The position numbers were made by a program, and so were the translations under genes. From Parasegetibacter sp. NRK P23 (GTDB lineage: Bacteria; Bacteroidota; Bacteroidia; Chitinophagales; Chitinophagaceae): a stretch of 64,000 nucleotides of DNA. The notes under the pieces were generated by a model that did not search any database, was not told the origin of the DNA, and saw only the letters and a program-made list of their open reading frames with translations. The stretch covers positions 313,889 through 377,888 of the forward strand of contig NZ_JAMDLG010000001.1 in the NCBI RefSeq assembly GCF_023721715.1, given 5' to 3'. Below, one piece after another: positions 54,165 through 62,600 of this stretch; position 1 is the first letter of the stretch, and each line of letters begins with the position of its first letter.

Positions 54165-56357
54165 ATGTCATTACGATTCCAAGCACTAAACTACCTGTCT
54201 GTTGACAACAACGAGACTTCGGTTCCCCCTTCCCTGAAGGTGACTTCCATTTTCGGTGAAAATGTTTTCACCCTGGAAAAAGCACGCTCCTTCCTGAGCG
54301 ATGAAGGCTACAAAAGCCTCGTGGCCTCTATTAAAGGCGGTAAGAAAATCGACCGCAACATGGCCAATCAAATTGCTGCCGGCTTACGTCAATGGGCCGA
54401 ATCCAAAGGCGTAACTCACTATACTCACTGGTTCCAGCCCCTTACAGGCACCACCGCTGAAAAGCACGATTCCTTCTTCACCCTGAAAAGTGATGGTACC
54501 GCTATCGAAGAATTCGACGGCGCGGCGCTGATCCAGCAGGAACCTGACGCCTCTTCTTTCCCCAACGGCGGTCTCCGCGCTACTTTCGAAGCACGCGGTT
54601 ACACGGCCTGGGATCCATCTTCCCCCGCATTCATCATGGACATTGGTACCGGTAAAACACTGTGTATCCCTACCGTGTTCATCTCTTATACCGGCGAATC
54701 ACTGGACTACAAAGCGCCCCTGATGAAAGCGCTGGAAGCCCTGAACAAATCCGCTGTTGAAGTTTGTAACTATTTCGATAAGAATGTAACCAAAGTTACC
54801 CCTACCCTCGGTTGGGAACAGGAGTACTTCGTAATCGACGAAGCATTGTTCAATGCCCGTCCTGACCTGGTACTCAGCGGACGTACCGTTTTCGGACACT
54901 CCCCCGCAAAAGGCCAGCAACTGGAAGACCACTACTTCGGTTCTATTCCTGAAAGAACTTACGCATTCATGCGCGATTTCGAACAGGAGTCCTATAAACT
55001 GGGTATTCCCCTGCGTACACGTCACAACGAGGTGGCCCCCGCTCAGTTCGAGTGCGCCCCCATCTTCGAAGAAGTGAACCTCGCGGTTGACCATAACACC
55101 CTGCTGATGGACGTGCTGGACCGCGTTGCCCGCCGCCACCGCCTCCGCGTGCTGCTGCACGAGAAGCCTTTCGCGGGCATCAACGGTAGCGGTAAACACA
55201 ACAACTGGTCCATGGCTACCGATACCGGCGTTAACCTGCTGGCACCCGGTAAAACACCGAAGACCAACCTGATGTTCCTGACCTTCTTCGTGAACACCAT
55301 CAAAGCCGTACACGACTATGCCGACCTGATGCGCGCCTCTATCGCTTCCGCTTCCAACGATTTCCGTCTGGGCGCCAACGAAGCACCTCCCGCCATCATC
55401 TCCGTATTCACCGGCCAATACCTGAGCAAAGTACTCGCCGATATCAAAGAAAGAGTAGGTGATAAATTCGATGAGCAAGACGAAGCCATCCTGAAACTCG
55501 ACCTGCACCGCAGCATTCCTGAAGTAATGCTCGACAACACCGATCGTAACCGTACTTCTCCTTTCGCATTCACCGGCAACAAATTCGAGTTCCGCGCCGT
55601 AGGTTCTTCCGCCAACTGCGCCAACGCGATGACCGTGCTGAACACCATCATGGCTGAAACACTGAAAACCTTCAAAAAGGATGTGGATGCCCTGATCGAA
55701 AAAGGTGAGAAAAAAGAGATCGCCATCATGCACGTGATCCGCGAGTACATCGTTGCTTCTGAAAAAGTATTGTTCGAAGGCGACGGTTACAGCGACGACT
55801 GGGAAAAAGAAGCCGAAAAACGTGGCCTGGAAAACATCAAAACCACGCCAAAAGCGCTGGATGCCATGGTTTCCCCCAAAGCGAAAAAACTGTTCGAAAG
55901 CAATGGCGTTTACACGCATCCTGAACTGGAGGCCCGCCACGAAATTGAACTGGAAAAATACATCAAGAAAGTACAGATCGAAGCGCGCATCATGGGTGAA
56001 ATGGCTACCAGCCTGATCCTCCCCGCCGCTATCAAATACCAGAACACCCTCCTTCAGAACGTAAAAGGCCTGAAAGAAGTTGGTCTGGACGCCGGAACTT
56101 ACGGCCCGCAGAAATACATTCTTGAAAAAATATCCTCTCACATCGCTATCATCAGCGATAAAGTGGTGGAAATGATCGAAGCCCGCAAAAAAGCAAACGC
56201 GCTTACGGATACCCGTGAAAAAGCGATCGCTTATTGCGATGAAGTTAAAGGCAAATACTTCGATGTAATCCGCTACCATGTTGACAAACTGGAACTGATG
56301 GTAGACGACAAGGAATGGACACTTCCGAAATACCGCGAACTGTTGTTCCTGAGATAA
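54165..56357 (+). CDS. glnA: Glutamine synthetase type III (GSIII)
   Basis: 730 residues from the ATG at 54165 (MSLRFQALNYLSVDN), the expected GSIII length; the open frame begins 11 codons upstream. Marks: THYTHWFQPLTG, WEQEYFVIDEALF, TRHNEVAPAQFECAPIFEEVN, and AGINGSGKHNNWS (ATP/glutamate site). It makes glutamine from glutamate, ammonia and ATP, in cytoplasm. GSIII is characteristic of Bacteroidota and some cyanobacteria. Works with gltBD and amt about 20-30 kb away. Confidence 0.96.
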   Translation: MSLRFQALNYLSVDNNETSVPPSLKVTSIFGENVFTLEKARSFLSDEGYKSLVASIKGGKKIDRNMANQIAAGLRQWAESKGVTHYTHWFQPLTGTTAEKHDSFFTLKSDGTAIEEFDGAALIQQEPDASSFPNGGLRATFEARGYTAWDPSSPAFIMDIGTGKTLCIPTVFISYTGESLDYKAPLMKALEALNKSAVEVCNYFDKNVTKVTPTLGWEQEYFVIDEALFNARPDLVLSGRTVFGHSPAKGQQLEDHYFGSIPERTYAFMRDFEQESYKLGIPLRTRHNEVAPAQFECAPIFEEVNLAVDHNTLLMDVLDRVARRHRLRVLLHEKPFAGINGSGKHNNWSMATDTGVNLLAPGKTPKTNLMFLTFFVNTIKAVHDYADLMRASIASASNDFRLGANEAPPAIISVFTGQYLSKVLADIKERVGDKFDEQDEAILKLDLHRSIPEVMLDNTDRNRTSPFAFTGNKFEFRAVGSSANCANAMTVLNTIMAETLKTFKKDVDALIEKGEKKEIAIMHVIREYIVASEKVLFEGDGYSDDWEKEAEKRGLENIKTTPKALDAMVSPKAKKLFESNGVYTHPELEARHEIELEKYIKKVQIEARIMGEMATSLILPAAIKYQNTLLQNVKGLKEVGLDAGTYGPQKYILEKISSHIAIISDKVVEMIEARKKANALTDTREKAIAYCDEVKGKYFDVIRYHVDKLELMVDDKEWTLPKYRELLFLR

Positions 56358-56381
56358 AAATGGTACTGACTTGAACAAATG

Positions 56382-56414
56382 AAGCCTTCCCGTTTCGATG
56401 GGAGGGCTTTTTTT
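56382..56414 (+). terminator. Terminator after glnA
   Basis: AAGCCTTCCC / GGGAGGGCTT 10-bp stem with one G-U, 8-nt loop and seven T, 24 nt past the glnA stop. Confidence 0.88.
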
Positions 56415-56485
56415 ATGCCGGATGATGGCGTACCCGTTAAAACACCTATTCTCCCCTATGCACAATATTGCTAACTTGCCGCTCC

Positions 56486-58738
56486 ATGGCAACGGATACT
56501 TCGAATGTACAGTTTCAATTGGCGGCCAGGTTTGTGCACCAGACTTCCAGGCATATTTTCCTCACGGGAAAAGCAGGTACCGGGAAAACGACTTTCCTTC
56601 GTTACCTGAAGGATACCGCCTACAAAAAAATGGCCATCGTGGCCCCTACCGGCGTGGCCGCGATGAATGCCGGCGGCATGACCATCCATTCTTTCTTCAA
56701 CCTGCCCTTTGGCACCTACATTCACAACAAAGCGCATGGCTGGGGAGAAGAAAACGGCAACGTGTACAACAAACACCAGCTGTTTCACAAAGCGAAACTC
56801 AGCGGCGCCAAACGAAGCATCATCCGCGAAACGGAGTTACTGGTGATCGATGAAGTATCCATGGTACGCGCCGATGTGCTGGACGCGATGGACGCCATCC
56901 TCCGCAACATCCGCAAAAGGCAGGAGCCCTTCGGCGGGGTACAGATGCTGTTCATCGGCGACCTTTTCCAATTACCGCCGGTAGTGAAAGAAGAAGACTG
57001 GAACCATTTACGGGAAGTATACGCCAGCCCTTTCTTTTTCGATGCGCTGGTGCTCCGCGAAGCCGACCCCGTTTCCATTGAACTCGACAAAATTTACCGG
57101 CAGCAGGACCGGCGCTTCGTGGACCTCCTGAACAACGTGCGCAACAACTGCTGCACCCCCAGCGACTACGACCTCCTCCGCGACCATTACCAACCGGCAT
57201 TCACACCGGTAGCGGGCGATGATTTTATTACGCTCACCTCCCACAACTTCAAAGCCGATGCCATCAATAAACAGGAACTGGATAAACTGCCCGGCAAACC
57301 CGTTTTGCTGGAAGCGCTGGTAACCGGCGATTTCCCCGAACACACCTACCCCGCCGACCGGGTACTGGCCCTGAAACAAGGGGCGCAGGTGATGTTCATC
57401 AAAAACGATAAAGGTGAGGCCCGGCGCTACTTTAACGGCAAGATAGGCCTCATCGAAAAGATAGACCTCGTTCAGGACCATATCCAGGTGCGTTTCCCCC
57501 ATGAGCCCGACCTGCTTACGCTGGAAAAAGAAACCTGGCGCAACATCCGCTACCAGTTCGATGCCGAAAAGGACCGTATTACGGAAGACGAACTGGGCAC
57601 TTTCACCCAATACCCCATTCGTACCGCCTGGGCCGTTACCATCCACAAAAGTCAGGGACTTACTTTCCAGAAAGCCATGATAGATGCCGGTCGCTCTTTC
57701 GCGCCGGGGCAGGTTTATGTGGCGCTGAGCCGGCTCACCAATATGGAAGGACTCGTATTGAAATCGCCCATTGAAGCGAACAGCATCAGTACCGATCCCC
57801 ATGTACTCGCCTTCTCCCAGAGAACCATTGCACAAAACGCTTTACTGGAGCTCCTTGAATCAGCGCAGAAAGCATTCGCCGGAAAATCCATCCTGCAGGT
57901 ATTCGACTGGAGCAAGCTGCGCGAAGAAGTGAGTGAATTCCTGGCCGCTTACGAAAAACGGGTGATCCTGAATAAAGAGAAAGGTTATATTCTGTTTCTA
58001 GACATCTCCAGAGTGCTGATGAAATTGCAGGAAGTAGGTGCCAGGTTTACCGCGCAGTTGCAACAATTGTTGCAGGATAACGGCAACGAGCCGCACCTTT
58101 TGAAAGAAAGAGCCACCGCCGCCACCACCTGGTTCAATGCGGAACTGGAGCAAAAAATATTAGTGCCGCTACAACTTCATTATGCGGAAATGCGGAACAA
58201 ACCCCGTACAAAAAAATACCTGGATGAGCTGCGTGATATACAGCTTCAATTCGAAAAGCGACAACGGCAACTCAACCAGGTAAATGTTATTGTGCAATCA
58301 CTTGCGGAAGAAAAGGATATGGATGCCATCATGGAAGAAGTAAGCAAACTGCATCGTCCGTTGTTCCCCCAAACCGCAATGGAAGCGCCCTCCCACCCTG
58401 CTGATCCCAAACCCGTAAAAGTGCCCAAAGGCGAGACCAAACGTATTAGTCTGGCCTTATTCAAAGAAGGAAAAAGCATAACGGAAATCGCCAAAGAAAG
58501 AGCGCTTGCCGTAACCACTATTGAAGGACATATCGCCGCTTACGCGGGAACTTCTGAGATTGATATCAACACCATCGTAACAGCGGAAAAACTCAACGCC
58601 ATCGCCGAAAAGATACGCGCATTGGAGAGCTTTTCCCTATCCGCCGTAAAAGAACAACTGGATGATTCTTTCAGCTACTTCGAGATCAAATGCGTAGCGG
58701 CATATATCCGGCTTCAGGAAACGGGCAGCACCTCATAA
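56486..58738 (+). CDS. PIF1/RecD-like DNA helicase with C-terminal helix-turn-helix
   Basis: 750 residues from the ATG at 56486 (MATDTSNVQFQLAARF). Superfamily 1B helicase: Walker A GKAGTGKTTF (28-37), APTGVAAMNAGG (Ia), Walker B LLVIDEVSMV, MLFIGDLFQLPPV (III), and the C-terminal WAVTIHKSQGLTF with VYVALSRLTNMEGL (V/VI). About residues 655-700 form a helix-turn-helix-like segment (SLALFKEGKSITEIAKER). The C-terminal HTH helicase type is known in Bacteroidota; role in replication or repair is unproven. Its 3' end overlaps the convergent reductase gene by 25 nt. Confidence 0.85.
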   Translation: MATDTSNVQFQLAARFVHQTSRHIFLTGKAGTGKTTFLRYLKDTAYKKMAIVAPTGVAAMNAGGMTIHSFFNLPFGTYIHNKAHGWGEENGNVYNKHQLFHKAKLSGAKRSIIRETELLVIDEVSMVRADVLDAMDAILRNIRKRQEPFGGVQMLFIGDLFQLPPVVKEEDWNHLREVYASPFFFDALVLREADPVSIELDKIYRQQDRRFVDLLNNVRNNCCTPSDYDLLRDHYQPAFTPVAGDDFITLTSHNFKADAINKQELDKLPGKPVLLEALVTGDFPEHTYPADRVLALKQGAQVMFIKNDKGEARRYFNGKIGLIEKIDLVQDHIQVRFPHEPDLLTLEKETWRNIRYQFDAEKDRITEDELGTFTQYPIRTAWAVTIHKSQGLTFQKAMIDAGRSFAPGQVYVALSRLTNMEGLVLKSPIEANSISTDPHVLAFSQRTIAQNALLELLESAQKAFAGKSILQVFDWSKLREEVSEFLAAYEKRVILNKEKGYILFLDISRVLMKLQEVGARFTAQLQQLLQDNGNEPHLLKERATAATTWFNAELEQKILVPLQLHYAEMRNKPRTKKYLDELRDIQLQFEKRQRQLNQVNVIVQSLAEEKDMDAIMEEVSKLHRPLFPQTAMEAPSHPADPKPVKVPKGETKRISLALFKEGKSITEIAKERALAVTTIEGHIAAYAGTSEIDINTIVTAEKLNAIAEKIRALESFSLSAVKEQLDDSFSYFEIKCVAAYIRLQETGSTS

Positions 58739-59262
58739 TACAGGGAAACCAGGCCCGTATCATAAGGAAAGGATTTTTTCAATTGTAGCTTTACGCGCCC
58801 GTTGAGGTCTTTAAACAGTGGCGTTCCGGCTCCCAAAACAATCGGGTGCATGGCGAGCATCAGTTCGTCTACCAGTCCTTCCTTCATGAGCAAACTGGTG
58901 ATGGATGCTCCGCCATAGAGCCAGATATTTTTTCCTGGTTCGGCTTTTATTTGTTTCACCTTATTTACAATATCATCGGAAATGTACGTTACACCTTGTT
59001 CCTGCTGAGGATTACGGGAGAACACGTATTGCTTCATGGAAAGAAAAGCGTTCCAGAAGCTACTTTCTTCCTGCGCATCACTGGAAGGGATATGCGCTTT
59101 AAAGAGATCATAGCTTTTTCTTCCGAAGAAGATGGTATCGGTTTGTTGGAGGAATTCGTTCATGCCGTAGTCCTGGTCGGTGAAGCACCAGTCGAATTCA
59201 CCGTTGGGGCCTTCTATGAGGCCATCGAGGGAGGTGGCGAGTTGGAGGATGAGTTTGCGCAT
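58714..59262 (-). CDS. RibD/dihydrofolate reductase-like protein
   Basis: 182 residues from the ATG at 59262 (MRKLILQLATSLDGLIEGPNG). The frame extends upstream without family resemblance. Typical small DHFR-fold reductase related to the C-terminal domain of RibD: FFGRKSYDLF, NIWLYGGASITSLLM, LAMHPIVLGAGTPLF. Such stand-alone proteins use NADPH, but substrates are mostly unknown. Its last 25 nt overlap the end of the helicase gene. Confidence 0.85.
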   Translation of the reverse strand: MRKLILQLATSLDGLIEGPNGEFDWCFTDQDYGMNEFLQQTDTIFFGRKSYDLFKAHIPSSDAQEESSFWNAFLSMKQYVFSRNPQQEQGVTYISDDIVNKVKQIKAEPGKNIWLYGGASITSLLMKEGLVDELMLAMHPIVLGAGTPLFKDLNGRVKLQLKKSFPYDTGLVSLYYEVLPVS

Positions 59263-59472
59263 AGATATTTTTTTGCGAAGAAAAGGATGGTGGGTGACAA
59301 CGGTATGGCAGTTGGGGGAGGAATTTTTGGATGTCTTGATAAGTAAATGAAAATGTTTAAATTTATTCAACCCCAGGTAAGAATCCTAAAGAAATCCTTA
59401 AACTATGCTTCATACAATTGCTCAGCCAAAAGTTCGGTTCTTTTACATCCACAAGAAAAGAATTCATAAAAC

Positions 59473-59565
59473 AAAAAAGCCCCCGTCAAAGTCGAGGGCA
59501 ACTTAATGTTTTCACAACGGAATAATCCTTATTGTGATTTGCTTCGTCTGCAATATAAGCAAAAA
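59473..59565 (-). ncRNA. Predicted tracrRNA of the type II CRISPR-Cas locus
   Basis: Read on the minus strand. Anti-repeat at about 59565-59531 (…GAAGCAAATCACAAT). Then AAGGATTATTCCGTT at 59530-59516, the nexus hairpin, matching the AAGGCTAGTCCGTT block of Streptococcus pyogenes tracrRNA at nearly every conserved base. A linker follows (GTGAAAACATTAAGTT), then a 7-bp terminator hairpin at 59499-59479 (GCCCTCG / CGGGGGC) with six T at 59478-59473. The anti-repeat would pair with a repeat starting GTTGTGATTTGCTT, including the usual G-U at position 1. Transcribed away from cas9. The exact 5' end is uncertain. Confidence 0.8.
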
Positions 59566-59566
59566 C

Positions 59567-59577
59567 CAATATTATAC
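59567..59577 (-). promoter_or_regulatory. Candidate promoter of the tracrRNA
   Basis: Minus strand GTATAATATTG: TAATATTG is one base from TANNTTTG, and TATAAT also fits the classic sigma-70 box. A start near 59561-59565 would give an RNA of about 90 nt. Confidence 0.4.
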
Positions 59578-59609
59578 ATATTCAGCTAAGTTTATTTTTA
59601 AACCTACAC

Positions 59610-59629
59610 ATTTACGGTAATCCGTAAAT
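59610..59629. promoter_or_regulatory. Palindrome between tracrRNA and cas9
   Basis: ATTTACGG (59610-59617) and CCGTAAAT (59622-59629) are perfect 8-bp inverted arms with a 4-nt spacer. The site lies 47 nt before the cas9 ATG and 33 nt upstream of the tracrRNA -7 box, between the divergent promoters, where an operator would be expected. Confidence 0.4.
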
Positions 59630-59675
59630 CTTCAATAGTAAACCTATTTATATTCATTGCAAACTGCTTAACAAA

Positions 59676-62600
59676 ATGTCTATAAAACATATATTAGGAC
59701 TTGACCTGGGCACTACTTCCATTGGATGGGCAAAAATAATAGAAGATGATCAAAAGACGAGTTCATCTATTGAATCGATTGGCGTTCGTGTAAATCCATT
59801 ATCAACGGACGAACAAACAAACTTTGAAAAAGGTAAACCAGTTTCAGTGAATGCGGATAGAACCCTTAAACGGAGTATGCGTCGTAATCTTAGCAGATAC
59901 AAACTTCGTCGTAAAAATCTGGTAGAGGTACTTATAAAAAACGAAATCATAACAACAGATAGCATTCTTGCCGAAGATGGCAAAGCAACCACCTATTCCA
60001 CTTATGGCTTAAGATCAACTGCAGCCACAGAAAAAATACCACTCGAAGCATTCGCAAGAGTATTGCTAGCCATCAATAAAAAGCGGGGGTATAAAAGCAG
60101 TAGAAAAGCAAAAAATACTGACGAGGGGCAACTTATTGATGGAATGGCCGTAGCAAAAATATTATACGAGGAGCAACTCACACCAGGACAATTGTGTTTA
60201 AGATTACTTAAAGAGGGTAAAAAACATCTCCCCGATTTTTACCGATCAGACCTGGAGGCAGAGTTGAATAAAGTCTGGCAACTTCAACAACAGTTCCATC
60301 CTGACATTTTAACCTCCGATTTCAGGAAGCACCTGGAAGGAAAAGGCCAACGCGCCACATCAACAGCATTCTGGAGTAAATATGGGTTCAACACTGCGGA
60401 TATTAAAGGAACTAGAGATGAAAAGAAGGTAAAAGCATATGAACTGCGCAGCAATGCGGTTCGAGCCGCATTATCTAAGGAAGAAGTTGCTTACGTGATT
60501 ACTGAAATCAACAATGATTTAAACAAATCCAGCGGTTACCTCGGCGCAATAAGTGACCGTAGTAAAGAACTCTATTTCAACAATGAAACGGTTGGGCAAA
60601 ACTTATACAGGCAAATTCAAAAAAATCCCCATACCCGATTAAAGGGGCAGGTATTTTACCGGCAGGATTACATGGATGAATTTGAACGTATTTGGGAAAC
60701 TCAGGCAAAGCATTATCCTTTGTTGACCCCACAACTTAAAGAACAAATAAGAGATATTGTCATTTTTTACCAGCGAAAACTAAAGTCGCAAAAAGGATTA
60801 GTCAGCTTTTGCGAATTTGAGAGCAAGGAAATAGAAATCAAAAAAAACGGGCGGATACAAAAGAAGAATATTGGTTTAAAAGTTGCCCCAAAATCTTCTC
60901 CCCTTTTCCAGGAATTTAAGATATGGCAGGTATTAAACAACCTTCAATTTACACACAAAACAACTAAACAGGTTTACGTTCCAGACCTTGAATCCAAGCA
61001 AATTCTTTTTAACGAACTGAACATCAAGGGCAATCTGAAAGCTACAGAGGCCATCAAATACATTGGATACAATCCCAAGGAATGGGATGCTAATTATAGA
61101 ATACTTGAAGGCAATCATACAAATCAGGCGTTGTTTAACGCCTATCTCAGAATATTAGAAATGGAAGGGTATGATGAAGATTTGCTAAAACTTGCCGGAA
61201 GCGACAATATTGAAGTGGGAACCATCGAAAAACCAGTATCGGAAATACTGACAATGATTGAATCCATCTTTGAGATGATGGGCATAAATACAGGAATCCT
61301 TCATTTTGATGCTGAACTAAACGGGAAAGAATTTGAAAAGCAACCCTCCTATCAATTATGGCACTTGCTATATTCAATAGAAGATGACTCGAAAAAGCAT
61401 GAACAGGAAGATATCTTTTTGTATGGCAATAATGATATTGGCTTAAAGAAAAAGCTTTGTGAGAAATTTGGTTTTCGACCTTCACACACCAAAATATTAG
61501 TAAATGTTGCATTAAATAGTGATTATGGGAATCTTAGCAGCAAAGCCATCCGGAAAATAATTCCGTACATAAAAGAAAATAAATACAGCGAAGCTTGCAA
61601 ACTTGCCGGCTACAACCATTCAGAAGCCTCACTAACAAAGGAAGACAATGCCAATCGAGCACTAAAAGAACGCTTAGATCCCCTGAAAAAAAATGAACTG
61701 CGTAGCCCTGTTGTAGAGAAGATATTAAACCAAATGGTAAATGTGGTTAACACGCTCATTGATGAAGAAAATAAAAAACTAAAAGCCAACGGCCACAAAG
61801 AAAATTTCCACTTCGATGAGATACGCATTGAGCTGGCGCGGGAGTTGAAAAAAAATGCTGCTGAGCGCGCAGAAATGACAACAAACATCAATGAAAGTAA
61901 AATCAGGCATGAGAAAATTATAAAGATTCTTCAATCTGAATTTTTCATCCATAATCCAACACGAAAAGATATCATCCGTTATAAACTTTATGAGGAACTA
62001 AAAAACAACGGTTACAAAGACCTTTACACGAATACTTATATTCCCAGAGAAAAACTATTCAGCAAAGAAATTGATGTGGACCATATTATTCCACAAATGA
62101 GTTTATTTGATGATAGCTTTTCCAATAAAACCGTTATATACAGAAAAGAAAACCAGGAGAAAGGAAATCAAACTGCTTACGACTTCATTCTGAGCAAATA
62201 CGGAGAAGACGAGGCTGAAGCATTCGTAAACCGTATTACAGCCCTTTTCGAAATGGGTAAAAAAAGCAAGGAAGAAGGCATTTCAAAGGCCAAGCTACAG
62301 AAACTGCAAAAACGACAAAGCGAAATAGGAGAAGGCTTTATTGAACGTGATTTACGAGAAAGCCAGTATATCGCTAAAAAGGCTAAAAACATGCTTTTAT
62401 CTATTACAAGAAGTGTATTAGCAACCTCAGGCGAAGTAACAGCCAAACTGCGGGAAGATTGGGGCCTGGTAAATATCATGCAGGAAATTAACATGCCTAA
62501 ATTCCGGGCTTTAGGACTTACTGAGATGATCGACAAAAAAGATGGTGGTCAAAAAGAACGGATCGTGGATTGGAGTAAGCGGAATGATCACAGGCACCAT

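Noticed and set aside
54699-56492. 597-codon minus-strand frame opposite glnA
   Set aside because: Antisense shadow of glnA, whose codon bias removes stops on the other strand; composition is not protein-like.
59263-59675. CRISPR array upstream of cas9
   Set aside because: Only one repeat-like stretch (59531-59560) is present, with no second copy or spacer spacing; it is explained as the tracrRNA anti-repeat.
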